Positions 33,557 through 45,581 of a stretch of 64,000 nt of DNA are shown piece after piece. The position numbers and the translations under genes were made by a program. This DNA comes from Earliella scabrosa. Its lineage: Eukaryota; Basidiomycota; Agaricomycetes; Polyporales; Polyporaceae. Location: contig JABYQQ010000006.1 of the NCBI GenBank assembly GCA_022605405.1, positions 2,480,001 through 2,544,000 on the forward strand, read 5' to 3'. Below the pieces are notes generated by a model. That model ran no database searches, was not told where the DNA came from, and was given only the letters and a program-made list of their open reading frames with translations. Position 1 is the stretch's first letter; each line of letters begins with the position of its first letter.

Positions 33557-34990
33557 TTAAAACGCGACCGCACCTACCCTTCCAGTACCAATACTTGTCT
33601 CGGCATCGGCATCGAACTCTGTCAAAGAGATATCACGGTCCTCGTTTTCCAGCAGCCCAGCCCAGAGCGGCCCGCGATTCTCCAACGTCTGGCCAGGAGG
33701 GGGCACGTCGACCGGTGAGTCGCCCACGGTCGCAGCGCTGTCGCCAGTCGTCGCGGTCCAGCCCGACGAACCGGTACCATGATTGACAATGAGAGGCGCG
33801 CCCAGGTCGCCGATGATGCCCTGGCGCGTGATCTGGATCGTCTTGACCTGGGAGAGGTTGATGGTCATGAGCTGGTCTATCGCGTGACCCTCGAGCGGGC
33901 GATCTCCCGGAGGTTGAGCATGAAGCATGAAGCATGAGATGAGGATGCAGGTGGACCTGTTTAGGGCGAGGTTTTGAATGCGCCCCCGGGAGGGAGGGGG
34001 AGTGGAGGTGCACTCACGCGTTGATGAAGATCGCCATGGGGTTGAGTGTCTGCAGGTGGGTGGGTGGTGAGTAGAGTCTTACTGCGTTACTGCGATTATT
34101 GATGAGATCGATAGCGTTCAGCAGCACAGGAACGCTGTCGAAGTACAGTCAATGAAGTTCAGCCGCGAATGGCTCGTATAATGGAGTAGCGACGTACGCG
34201 AAGTGGAGGGTTCCGTCACGAAAGCAACAGAGTGGTCAATGACGTCTTGAGATGCAGACCGGGAGCGACACGCTTGATCTCAAAGGTCTTGAACCACGAA
34301 AGGATGACGACCAGCAGGTCGGTTGCGATCGCACAAACATGTTTGACCATCAATACTGCCCGCTACCTGTCAGCGATGGGAGGTCGGTGTCTGCGAAATC
34401 ACGCGCGCCGGTATTAGAACTGCTCTGCCGTCACCTCGACGTCCTCGCCGCAACCATACAAGGGGCAGGGCGCCACAGCCGGTGTTGAACGGATGTAATG
34501 ATACTGAATGCACGTCAGGAGTGATAGCTAATCCCATGTTGTCGTCACCTTAACATGTTAGTGACAGGAACCGTGAGCCGCAGCGCGATCACGATGGCGA
34601 GAAGGAATGGCCTCCAGTCTTTGTCCCAATATATCTCATCAACGAGGAGCGGGGAAAGGATTAGGGGTCTATTGGGAGGAACCACGACGAACGTGAGATA
34701 TTGTAGAGTTGCCTCACCAGCAGCGACTCTAGATCTGAAATATGATAGGATCGTTTGAAGATCATCACAAGCACGACTGTCGCCGCACACCTGCAGAGGT
34801 GATATCAGAGACAGCGTCTGCGCGCCGAAAGCAATCCGAAAGAAGTAAGTAAGCGGGCCAAGCAGGATGATATTTGGCCAAGCGCGAACACAACCGTGGC
34901 GCCGGAACATGAATTGCACTCCTCCAGCGAAGGTGAGACGATGATCGGATGCCCGGAGCACTAGGTATCCCGTTGAATTCCTCAGCTAAA
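33557..34990 (-). pseudogene. DUF6533-type membrane protein gene, probably frameshifted
   Basis: Minus-strand pieces match the C-terminal two thirds of DUF6533-type proteins: YWDKDWRPFLLAIVIALRLTVPVTNML (34620-34545), CAIATDLLVVILSWFKTFEIK (34350-34280), TTLLL then RDGTLHF (34235-34200), a helix PVLLNAIDLIN, and CILISCFML near 33940. A tail with GDLGAPLIV runs to the stop at 33557. One extra base in the AAA at 34221-34223 puts RDGTLHF out of frame with the preceding helix. A 7-base tandem repeat at 33918-33938 displaces the conserved NLREIAR stretch. The N-terminal LT-x-x-x-EV exon was not found. A sequencing error at the homopolymer could explain the first break. Confidence 0.45.
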
Positions 34991-35941
34991 CTCCTTACTA
35001 GGATCTAAATATAGGGTTGCCGACTCTCGGAGAATTTGACAAAGACGGTCCTAATTGAACGATCATCTTCCCACTCTCGTGTGGTCAGTCACAGTTTCCA
35101 AAATTATGCTTTCTTATTCATCGTGGTCACTGATAGGCGACCCAGTGTAGGCGGAGTCGCCGGACCGGTCTGAGGCTATGCGGATTCCAATCTTCCAAGT
35201 ATCCCACTGCCAGGGATTCTCACACCGCTCAAAAGCTTCTATATATATATCACCTGAGGCAGTACTACTGCCCGTGGCTGCCACCCCTCTACATTGTGAG
35301 TAATTACTATGTTTAGAACCGCTTGAATGCACTGCCAGGTCCCATTGATGGGCAAACCATCCATCGCTCTGGCACGTACCACTGCTCTCCACGGACATAC
35401 TCCAGCTCGTTCACTTCTTTTGCAGCCGTTGGCCAACTTGAAATCGGGATTTATACTGCGTAGATGGACATCAGGCTCAGAGGAGCGGCCTATGATTCCT
35501 TGCCAGCCTTGAAAGATACCGAAAAGCTCACAAACGGACTGTCGCACGCCGTCCACCTTCTATTGCAACGCTGATTGTTAAGCTCCCCAGGCTGTGCTCC
35601 TAGCCCCTGCCAGTGTACATATTCCTGTGCTTGAGCATATTTTGAGCCTATAGCTGCCTTCTAACATCATACATGTGTCTGGGGCGATACTGGTCAATGA
35701 CTGTGCACAGCCGACAGCCCATTGGCATGGCATTACCTGAGCCAGGCAGTGTACCAGTGCACGGCGTTCATCGTAATACATAAACGAGCTGACCGACTTT
35801 CCACGCCCAACACTTGACCCCTCAATTTGACATCGTATGCACTCGTCTATCCCCTCGTATGCCGTCCCCTCGCACTGGCAGATCGAGAAACAGTTTCTCA
35901 CTTCTTTTCATTTTTGCAGGCACGGGCACAGATTTAAATCA
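34991..35941. other. Upstream region of the HET gene
   Basis: No supportable gene. A minus-strand frame at 35114-35398 has balanced composition (ENPWQWDTWKIGIRIAS) and might be a relic, but no family is recognised. 35870-35920 resembles a 5' untranslated intron (ending TTTTTGCAGG) of the HET gene. Confidence 0.35.
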
Positions 35942-38002
35942 ATGTGGTTGCTGTCGACAAGACGCCTCGACCTCCAGTATTTCAGCGGCCCTGAAGACGT
36001 ACCAGGAGGATACGCCATCCTGTCTCACGTCTGGGATGGTCAGGAACAGACTTTCCAAGACATACGGGAACTGATTGCAGCAGGCGAAGATCTGTATCGT
36101 TCTGCGAGCAAGGTCTCCGAGAAGATCCGGGGGGCATGCAGCGTTGCGAACGCTCACAACTACTCCTGGATATGGATCGACACGTGCTGCATTGACAAGA
36201 CAAGTAGTGCGGAGCTCTCCGAGGCGATCAACTCCATGTTCCAGTGGTACGCTCTCTCGCGAGTGTGCTATGCTTACCTCCCCGAGGTTATGAGCAGCGA
36301 CTTCAGCTGCAGCTCCCTCGACACGGCGTCCTCTCCCTTCCGTTTGAGCAAGTGGTTCACTCGAGGATGGACACTTCAAGAGCTCATCGCACCACGACAC
36401 TTGATGTTCATGTCCAGGGATTGGGTTCCGCTCGGAACGAAAGCCTCCCTATCGGATGTTGTCGAGAGCATCACGCGCGTGGATGCAGCCGTTCTCATCT
36501 TCTCACGCGATATCGCAGACGTCAGTGTCGCCCGTCGCATGTCGTGGGCCTCCTCCCGACAAACTACGCGGGTGGAGGACGAGGCTTACTCTCTGATGGG
36601 GTTGTTCGGCGTCAACATGCCGACTCTGTATGGGGAGGGTAAGGATGCCTTCCGACGACTGCAAGAGGAGATCATGAAGCGAATCCCCGATCATACCCTC
36701 TTTGCATGGGGAGGCGTCCTCCCTGAGCGGACCATGCCAGGAAGATTGGTTCCGGATGCTCTGAAGGCAGAAAACTTCTTCCTTGCGCCGTCACCCGCTG
36801 CCTTTGTGAGTTCTGCAAACATGGTCAGCATCTCTCTGGATAAGGCTATCAAAGCCGCCGCCAAATATATGAATGTACTGCCAAGTGGTGTCCGCGTACG
36901 TATCACATATCCCTCTGGAAAGGCACAACCCTGACTCTCGCAGCATGCAGGAGAGTTGACCATCACCAGCTACGGCGTCAGATGCCACGATCCCCTCCTC
37001 GTTCGAGGACAAGTCTACCATCTTGCTATTCTGGCTTGTCAAGATGGTTCAGGTCAAACAATGGCCATAGTGCTACGCCAAAGACAGTCCTCCGAATGGT
37101 CTCTTCCCCAGTATACCGTTGGAGCCTCTTTTCTGGATGAGCGCACATCAACCAGTGGTGCGCCGATGGGACCTCGCCGAACTCAAGTGTATAGGCTCAT
37201 GATCCTCAACAATAACACACGAAGCACTCTCCGCACTCTTGATCAGCTTGGGGCTGGCCGAAGAAGCTCGACTGTGGAGGAACAGAGTACACTCGCGGAA
37301 TTCTACATCGTGCACCGGCCACCTGAGGTCTCGCACCCCTGGATGCGGTTCTACATGGCAACACCGAAGCGGTTCTTCATTCCCACTTGGATTGGCATCG
37401 AGCCACAACGATATGGCTTTCAGAATGTCCCTCATGCTAGCCCTGCCGATACAGGTGTGGCCCAGATCCTTACATTCGCGCACCAGAGTCAGCAGGAGTC
37501 ATTTACCATCCATCTGGGACACTGCGGTCCTGTGTCAAGGCTGCCGTGGGCAACTGTGACGATCACTCCCCCTTCCTATAGATCATATGTCGCGGCGTAC
37601 GACGCTCATCATGAACGCTATGACAATGTTGAACGAGAGAAGGGGTGTACATGTCCACACAGTTCGTGTTCCATCCTCTGTCCATCATATGGTACTGAAC
37701 GAACCCCTGTTCCTCTAGTGGTAGACCGCTCCAGTGAGAACCCTCCTCCTGTCACCGGGATGACAAAACATGTAACGCCATCCTCGATTTGTGTCGATGG
37801 TCGACGTCCTGCACATATGCATACTCTCTGCTCGACGTATCATATCGACACCTGGAAGACTGGATCAATGAACTTTGGCGATCGCCACCGGACAGTGCAG
37901 CTGACGGCCAGTCCATGGCCATCCCGGGATAACTCATACTGTATCGAGATCAGGTTGAAGGGCAGCGTCTACGAACAAATGTTTCTCGAACGAAAGACGT
38001 GA
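35942..38002 (+). CDS. HET-domain (heterokaryon incompatibility type) protein
   Basis: Exons 35942-36895 and 36944-38002, phase 0, give 670 residues. The HET domain covers about residues 1-230: MWLLSTRRLDLQYF, YAILSHVWDGQEQTFQD, NYSWIWIDTCCIDKTSSAEL, INSMFQWYALSRVCYAYL, WFTRGWTLQELIAPRHLMF, RVEDEAYSLMGLFGVNMPTLYGEG and AFRRLQEEI. These are the classic HET signatures. The rest (LFAWGG, then about 400 residues) is a divergent C-terminal part without a recognised WD40, ankyrin or NACHT domain. In ascomycetes HET proteins trigger cell death on non-self fusion; in basidiomycetes they are numerous and mostly untested. The start follows the family (MWLL). An upstream in-frame extension to 35837 lies in a probable 5' leader. 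Confidence 0.9.
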
Positions 38003-38245
38003 CCCCCACCGGCGCCGGTCGCCGTCGACCATCCTTACAAGATTTCTTGTCCTACGTGTGTGGACACTGGACCCCGGCTCAGACCGTTCGAGGACAATGG
38101 AGTTTAGCAACGAATGCAAGAACTACCGTAGATTACATGTCCGTATCATGATAGCTAGTAAACAGACTCTGTCCACCGCCGCGGCGATTAGCGTCCCTTC
38201 AGTGCCCAAATGGCCGTGAACCCAGGTTCAGGCCTCCACTAGCAT
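38003..38245. other. Convergent 3' flanks
   Basis: Short gap between the stop of the HET gene and the minus-strand Old Yellow Enzyme gene. No coding signal. Confidence 0.5.
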
Positions 38246-39704
38246 TCAGGCGGTCCACCTCCATGCACTTGCCTTTCCATTAAACACCCAATCGATCTGG
38301 TGCGGCAGCTTCACTTCCACGCCCAGCTCTTCCGCAAACGTCGCAACGCATGCCGGGTCCTTCAAAAACTGCGTGCCAACAAGCACGACATCCGCCTGTC
38401 CCTTATCCAACACCTCCTGCGCCATAACACCCGTCTTGATTCCACCGACGGCGCCGACGAACATGCGATCCCCGACGGCTCGCTTGATGGCTTCGGCGAA
38501 ATGCGCTTGGTAGGCAGGTGCCAGGAATTCGATCTTCTGACGGCCGTCCAGTCCACCCGAGGACACGTCAATCAGGTCGACGCCGTGCTCAGCGAGGAGC
38601 CCCGCGAGACGGATGGTCTCATCGATCGTCCACGACGGTTCGTCCATCAGTACCTTCTCCAGCCAGTCCGATGCGGAAACACTGGTGATCGAATCACATG
38701 TGAGTCATGTCGAGGCTCTGCGGACGCAAAGTGGCAACTGAAGTCTGACGCACCGGACGAACAGAGGAATGCTCTCTGGAATGACCCTCCTCACGGCATC
38801 CACGACCTCGAGCACGATCCTCGCCCTGTTCTCGAAGCTTCCGCCATACGCGTCCGTCCGCTTGTTCGTCACCGGGCTCAAGAACTCGTGCAGCAGGAAC
38901 CCATGCGCCGCATGCACCTCCACCACATCCACACCCGCCTCCACGGCCCTCCTCGCCACATCCGCCCACCTCCGCACATTGTCCCCGATCTCCTCGACGC
39001 TCAGCGCCCTCGGCTGCGCCCGCATCTCGTCCTCTTCCTCGCACTCCTCGTCATACGCGATCGTAGACGGTACCACGAGCTCGTGCGGCCATCCGCCCTG
39101 GCTCGCGGGCGCGACCGCGTGCCGTCCCAGCCAGAGTGGTGCTATCGAGCCCTTCCGGCCTGCATGGGCGAGCTGGATGCCGATCTTCTGGCCCTGGCTG
39201 TGCGCGAGCTCGACGAGCTCGCGGAGAGGGGCGATCTGCTCGTCGCACCACAGCCCACCATCGTGTGTGGTGACTCGGCCTTCAGGGGACACGGCGGTCG
39301 CCTCAATAATCGTCAGCCCAGGGCCATGAATGACTTTCGCACCGACTGAGGTACAAGTACAAGTCGATGACCCTCAGCAAGGCGTATGTCCGACTGACGA
39401 GAGGAGACTCACGCATTGCGGTGTGCAAAGGCGTCATCCGTCCGTCTTGACCGGCGCAGCACATCCCCATGGGGGAGACCTAAACGCACAATACGGTCAG
39501 TAGTGCTGTGATGTACGCACGTACAGGAGAGAGACTCACGAAGAGACGGTTATGAAACTCCAATCCCCGTATCCGTGTCGGCTGGAATAGGGTTAGCAGC
39601 GACTTCGCAGGTGCCTTGAACGGCGCAAGCAGCCCCGCGGGCGGAATCTGCGCTGGGGTGAAGTAGGGCGCGCCCGGGGCTGCAAGGACAGAGACATCGC
39701 GCAT
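38246..39704 (-). CDS. Old Yellow Enzyme, YqjM-like NADH:flavin oxidoreductase
   Basis: Four minus-strand exons, 39704-39540, 39479-39413, 39345-38754 and 38681-38246, have matching phases and give 419 residues. Motifs in order: LFQPTRIRGLEFHNRL, VSPMGMCCAGQDGRMTPLHTA, GPGLTIIEATAVSPEGR, IGIQLAHAGRK, GVDVVEVHAAHGFLLHEFLSPVTNKRTDAYGGS with ENRAR, and DLIDVSSGG, GAVGG and VLVGTQFLKDP. This is the FMN-binding TIM barrel of the OYE family, YqjM class. The QLAHAGRK and HAAHGFLLHEF histidines supply FMN and substrate contacts. YqjM has one regulatory Cys in the first loop; here there are two adjacent Cys. Expected reaction: NAD(P)H-dependent reduction of activated C=C bonds. Substrate unknown. A GTG farther upstream is not used; the ATG at 39704 fits the splice frame. 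Confidence 0.88.
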
Positions 39705-40310
39705 GATGAGATACCCAACAGCGGCAGGCCTGACTCGCAAGCCATGGCTGTCTAGCACTATATATCTAGAAATCTAGAGGTGAGCCGCACGCGGTATGCA
39801 GTACCCCCCATCCCATCTCTTTCACATTTTGCCGCCGCGCTCAAGCGGACTAACCTTCTGCTGGTGGGAATCACGATGGTCACAATATGCGATCCATACC
39901 TTGGATGTGCAGGCACGCACTCCCACACAAGAGCGTTGGATGAAGATTGCTATGAACCGTAGCGGGGGCAGATCTGCAGCTGTGCATCGTCATTGAGTCT
40001 TCTCTGGGGCTGCAATGCCCCGCGTGGGTCCGACACTGAGTATCTCTCGTGTCCACAGCACAATCTTGCTCCATATCGTCGGTGAAGGGTATTCATACAT
40101 GCGCAATATCGGAGATGGAGAGCAGTCGCCGGCGCAGCAAGTAGCCTTTGTGGCGCATCCTGAAACCGGAGTAAGGGCGGTAGAAAGTCAGCGGGCGCAC
40201 GACATGGTATTGTCTCGCTTATCGAGCAGATGCGCCGATCAGAGTCATACATACACAGGTCGTGAACGGGCTTCGGACCCGCTCCTTGCCGAAATTGACG
40301 ATTCTCTAAA
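39705..40310. other. Intergenic region
   Basis: 5' flank of the minus-strand Old Yellow Enzyme gene and 3' flank of the gene ending at 40311. Short frames only. TATATATC near 39760-39775 lies 60-70 bases upstream of the Old Yellow Enzyme ATG and could be its TATA element. Confidence 0.4.
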
Positions 40311-41791
40311 TTAGAATCCCCGCCGTTCCAGCTGCTTCAACAGCAGCCGGTGGCTCTCCACGGCAGCGTTCGTCCACTTTGACGGGATGCCCGGATCATC
40401 CCTTGACATGTCGCTTTCGTAGAATACCTGCCAAGGGCGTTCAATCTTATTCAGCCGCTCGCAAACGCCAACACAGAGGGTGTAATGTACCTCATATGAC
40501 CACGACCCTTTCCACCCCGTCCGTAGCACGGCATCGCAGACATCGAGCACGGGGAGATAGCCGCCCCACCTCTCGCTGTCGTCCATAGGACAGACCTGGT
40601 CCATGTAGGGCAACGGCCGCCAGGCGTTCGACCATGCGTACAGCGGGCTTATCCCTTGCTCTTCGGCGCTCTTCCGGAGCGCGTCCGGAGCGATCTTACG
40701 CGAACCGTCGGAGATCTGGAAGTAAAATATCTTTTCAGGTGGCACGGTGACGGCGAGTGCCTTGAGCGAGGACGAAAGCTGCATGATCGCTGAGCCTTCT
40801 GGCGGGTGCTGGATGAGGCCGTTGGCGGATGTCGGGTCGGCGTAGGCGCGCGCTGGAGTGTGTCTTGTGATGAGAGGCATACAATACCGATCAGAATGGA
40901 GCACGTACCGCAGATTTGGAATGTGTCGAGACATAGCCCGAAGTTCGGTCGGTCGACGCGCTTGCAGACCTCCCATGCGTGTTCCCAGGTGTTCCTGTAC
41001 CACATCGTCAGTGACTAGTACTTACTCGGACTCTCAGCACCAGGGTGGTACACAGTGATCCGACGTACACGTGCGCACCCCACGCCCACAACTCGTATGC
41101 GCTTCAGATTGAAGCAGTCAGGAATGGCCGCCAGCAGAGGACATGGAGGCATACATTCGGATGGGTGGGTCCTGCGCCGCCGCCTCGTCCGCGAGTTGCT
41201 TTAGGTCGCGCGCAATGACGTCATAGTCGCTGCTTGTCGATTCATCGGGCGTTGATCCCACTTGAAGCATGTCGCACCCAACAGCCTATATGAACAAGGA
41301 CGATGGGATGAATGAGCTTTAAGACATGGTTACGGAGCTAGTAGCCATACACCGCCGGCGCTCCTCACCTTCAGGACTTCGAACCAGGCATGCGCCCTCT
41401 CGAACCTAGCTGCCCTCGTCTTCTCGTCTTGATACCCTTCGAATCGATCGAACCTGGTAATATCGTGCGCGTAAATACAACCATCGACGGCGTATATGAA
41501 TGACACTTACGGGTGTACAGCCAGTATCGAGATGCCCAACTCCTTGCACAACCCGCCGACTTTCTCCGCCGCCCGCACGAGCTTGTCCAGATCGCCCTGT
41601 CCGTTGTCGTCGTCCAGCTTCTGGTACCCAGCGAATTCTTGCTCGGCATACGCCTCGAGGTCCGGAAAGGCCAGCTCCGCCTGCGTAAATCCCGCCTCCG
41701 CGATGGCGCGGAGCTTGATGGGCAACGTGTGTGATGGGTGCATACCGGCGGAGTCCGTCGAGTAGGCGAGAGATGATGTAAGCGTCGACAT
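40311..41791 (-). CDS. 3-Dehydroshikimate-dehydratase-like sugar-phosphate-isomerase TIM barrel
   Basis: Seven minus-strand exons, 41791-41511, 41453-41369, 41285-41155, 41101-41069, 40994-40909, 40852-40491 and 40427-40311, have consistent phases and give 364 residues. Signatures: KLRAIAEAGFTQAELAFPDLEAY, LVRAAEKVGGLCKELGI, VHPFDRFEGYQDEKTRAARFERAHAWFEVLKAVGCDMLQVGST, YDVIARDLKQLADEAA, RIAYELWAWGAHVNTWEHAWEVC, NFGLCLDTFQICARAYADP, FYFQISDG, and the C-terminal WSYEVFYESDMSRDDP. This is the AP-endonuclease-2/xylose-isomerase-like fold. The closest characterised fungal group is QutC/Qa-4 3-dehydroshikimate dehydratase, which makes protocatechuate. Metal ligands are expected at the Glu in AYEL, the Asp in CLDT and the His/Glu farther on. 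The substrate is not proven by sequence. Confidence 0.8.
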
Positions 41792-44700
41792 TTGCTTCGT
41801 GTTCGATTCGCCTATCTTTCGTGGATGTCGTACACAGTCGTTCGGTAGACGTAAGAAGATGGGATAGAAGAGGAGGATGGTGAGGTCTGCTGGATGATGG
41901 CGCGGGACGCTCGTAACCGATGACGTCACGATATATTCAACACTTGTCACGCACGTTGTGTGCTGGGTAATGGCAAGGATAGCACACAGCCACTCCAGCG
42001 GTGTTGTTGACTAACCCGACATACCTAAGTACATGACCGTATCGACCCGATCACAGTTGATCGGACCCGCCAAGCATGGACCAGCCCCAGCATAAGGTTC
42101 GCGGAAGTATTTTGCACAAGCTAGATAGTTTCAGGAGGACGGGGGTCATCCCACTGACACAGAGAACTGAGTTATAGTGGCGTACCGTCTCACAACCTTG
42201 ACTGCGCGCCGCGTTATTGCTGGAGACCGGCGGTCGGAAATAGCATGGAGGACTTGTGAGCGGAGCGACAGACGCTACGTCCTGCCAATCGGGGAAGAGA
42301 GAACACAGTCGCCATGGAGGGACTGAATGCGGTCTCGTAATGTGCACTAAAGGATAGCCAGGTGAACGGTCGTGTGGACAACCTGGCGCTCTCGGGGGGC
42401 CGTCATATGTCCGTATCGCCGAAGGCGTCCGTTTAGCCCGAGCGTCGGTCGTCGGTCATGAACTTGAACATGTCCAAGTATCTTCGTCCGTGGGGAGAAC
42501 ATGGCACCACCACGTCCTGCGATACTCCACGAAAAGCAAGGTTCCGCAGATCAAGGGCATTAGAGCGGAGAGGGCCGGAAATACAGTAACACAAACGCAA
42601 CCCGACCTAGGCTCCCATGTCACGCCATGGGTGTAAGACGAGCCAGTACTGACAGATGTCCGCTTGACCGCCAGGAACGTCCCCCATCCCGGCGACTAAA
42701 AGAACAAGAGTTGGCGCGCGTATACGGGGCGTCCGGTCTTCGCGCGGAAGGGTCTGGTGCTGACAGAGGCCGCATCGGAATGCCGGCTCGTCGGGGGGAC
42801 TAGTGGGACCTTGGAAGGTTCATCCAGCGTCAGTCGGGTGAAGTGCGTTGGCGTCGGAGGCCGAGGTGATGAGGTCGGGGTCCGGGAGAGACTCAAAGTT
42901 CACTTCATCACCTCAGAATCTCGTCCGACCCTGGGTCGGTGTGGTACGGCAGCGAGGAAGGACTGGGTGGGTCGGACGTCGGCAATCCAGAACCTGAGGC
43001 TTGATTCTGAGGAGGTGAAGCCACTGACGCAGAGCGACGGCCACGGGGCAGAGTCGAGGCACGTGAGCTTCCAGAGCGCGAACGGCGCACAATAAGGTTC
43101 GCGAAGCTGGTCTGGGACAAAACGCGGCATGCTCGCAGCTGCTGCGAGGACCGCGAAACGTGTCCGCCTTCTCCTGGGTCTTCTGCACACGATGCACCCG
43201 CCGCTGTGCAGCGTGCGGGCACTTCTGGGCGTATAGAGTGGGACGCCGAGGAGGACGACGCGGGAGCGGCGGTGATGGTCCCCATCGTTGCTCAGCGGGC
43301 GAGCGATCCTGAGAAGCCCGAGACGGGGAAGTCATCGAGTAGAGTTGTACAGGATGTGGCAGACCCGTATGGAGCTGTCGTAATTGAGGTGCCTGGGGAG
43401 TGGGGTGAATCAACATTCAGTGCTCGGTGTTTGGTATCCAGTCGGCGAAAGACTAACTTTGCACCCGCGGCACGAGACATGGCAGTCCACCCTCCGCCTC
43501 TCTTCAAAATGAACACCATGCAGCACACCATGCGTACCGCTGTGCCAAGATTCGAAGACCGCGAGAGGCTTCGCTATCAAGGCTAAATTCGTGCCATCGG
43601 ACTGTGGTCGTGCTGTGCGATAGCTGCCGGCTCTAATGAAACGGGCGGCCGAGGACTGAATAGGCTGTCCCATGAGTATGTGTGAGAGACGTACTGTCTG
43701 TACTCGGGATCGCATTGGCGGGCGAGTACGCTGCACCGACTCATCGTCGCCGTCATTGGGCTTCATGAGACGCGGAATGAGAACCACGAGCCATCACATG
43801 CCGCTCCGTGTGAACCCGAGGACACGAGAGCGGCAGTAGCGGCTCAATTCGACCAGCCGAGACGAAGTCCTCGATAGTCTGTATACGGCATCGCCGAGTC
43901 CAAACCGAAGCAGTGCGGGCGACGGTGACGAACAGGTGAGCGGTGATGGGTGAAGATCCGGGCGAATGTAACCTTCTAGAGGAGAGAGCCGGGCGGTGAG
44001 AGAGGCAGTTGCTTCGTCGAAGTCTGAGCAGGTAGGGTGATCGCATTGGGTAGATCATGTTGACGACGGCTTGACGGCGAGGTCCTACGAGGTCAACGAC
44101 GTTTCTCATCCAACCTGCCACGATGGAACGAGTGATTGGACAGCCAGCACATGAGGCAGGAGACGACGTCGAAGAAGGCGGTCGTCCTACCTACCTGCGC
44201 ACGCCGGCAGCTGTTGAGAGACAACCGGACAGCCGCGCGAGCGTCCGCGGGTTCAGGCCCGAGGATGCTGACCACGGGCGTGTCAAATGAAAACCTGCAG
44301 GTGATGTGAGTCAGATTGCTCGCGCTCGGCAATTTTTCTGGAGTATACTGGCCATGGCTTCCCTTGCTCGCGCTGGGATAGTTGCCACCCATCCATCGAC
44401 AAGCCCAAGCGACATCGACCGCGCCACCGAGTATATTCGAGATGCTGGGACGCGATGCGCTCGGGTGCGCGAGTGGGTGCTTGCGGGTGTCGAGGAAAGG
44501 TACACGGGAGAGCACCAGAGCCAGTCTGGCCTGATCATGCGATACACGATTCTCCGATCATGAGAAATCGGGACGCCTAGAAGCATTGGGCGACTGAGTC
44601 GAATGGTTCGGACGCGGCGACTCTGCAGCGCCGCCGCCGAGCTCTGCGCCCGCTGTAGCATGCGATTGTGGGCGTACGTGAGTAGCAGATATGCATACAC

Positions 44701-45474
44701 GCTAGAACCGACTACATCTGCGGCGATGGAAGAGTTGTAAAACGAACGGAACAGCATAGCTGCAGTGCTCGAGAAGCAGACGTGGCACCGGAATTGGGGC
44801 GGAGTTAGGCTGTGAATAGAGCGAGACCGTGTCGGCGCCTCAATGGATACTCGTGCGAAGGCCAGGGTTTCCTACCAAAACCTCCGAGCTCTCGCCTCAT
44901 CCGCCGACGAGCCCTTATCGGAGGAGTAAGTATCAGTAAGCAAACTCACGATGAGACTGCTAAGTTCGTGTAGAAACAGCCGGCGCGAGGGAAGATGCAC
45001 ACCGCTTCGAACCTTGCCTTGTATTGCAACCTTCGGAGAACGCGGTACATGCTATGTAAGTATTTGTCCTTCGAGCATCTCTCCGTACTACTACTAGCTC
45101 TAGAGAAGATGCTGTCACGAATGGGATAACTTTGCAGCTAGGCGAGCTCCCCCTCAGCTCCGGAGCCCGCTCCGACACACTACTTACCGAAGCTCCGAGA
45201 ACAACACCGATTTAACAAGGGTTTCGCACGTAGGTGAGAAATCCACTGGGCCGATTGACGGGGCGTTCCGGGCTGGGCAAGAGTCTGATCTAGCCGGTTC
45301 GAGATAATCGCGCGCGTGTGCGGAGGCCTCGCCGGGAACACGTTGCAGTTAGCTGACCGAGAAGGGAATTGGATGGGCTTCATTTTCGACATTTGTAGAG
45401 ATGAGGTCAGTAATCCCCGCTCCAGCAGAGTTTGCCCCTTGCGCCGCTCTGGCCCGATTGTCCCACCGGCGAGG
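41792..45474. other. 3.7 kb without a clear gene, possible membrane-protein relic
   Basis: Several minus-strand frames (43285-42908, 44121-43753, 44757-44311) look partly protein-like. The last begins MLFRSFYNSSIAADVVGSSVYAYLLLTYAHN, which vaguely recalls the AAD-x-x-I-A-x-SL-x-Y-x-L helix of DUF6534 proteins, but no continuous gene could be built and the C-terminal helices are missing. The segment nearest 41792 is the 5' flank of the TIM-barrel gene. Confidence 0.25.
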
Positions 45475-45480
45475 TATAAG
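45475..45480 (+). promoter_or_regulatory. TATA-like element of the gene at 45582
   Basis: TATAAG lies 102 bases upstream of the ATG, followed by a CT-rich leader (CTCTCCC, then TTCCTGCCTCTGCC), a common layout in fungal promoters. Confidence 0.4.
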
Positions 45481-45581
45481 TATCTATATCTCTCCCGGCG
45501 TTCCACCCTTTTGTTCGAACCGTCACCGTCCCATCACTGCTTTGTACTCTTCCTGCCTCTGCCTTTGTCTGCTCGCTCGTC

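Noticed and set aside
44311..44757. DUF6534 membrane protein gene
   Set aside because: Only one helix-like stretch is similar; the following helices and the conserved C-terminal part are absent.
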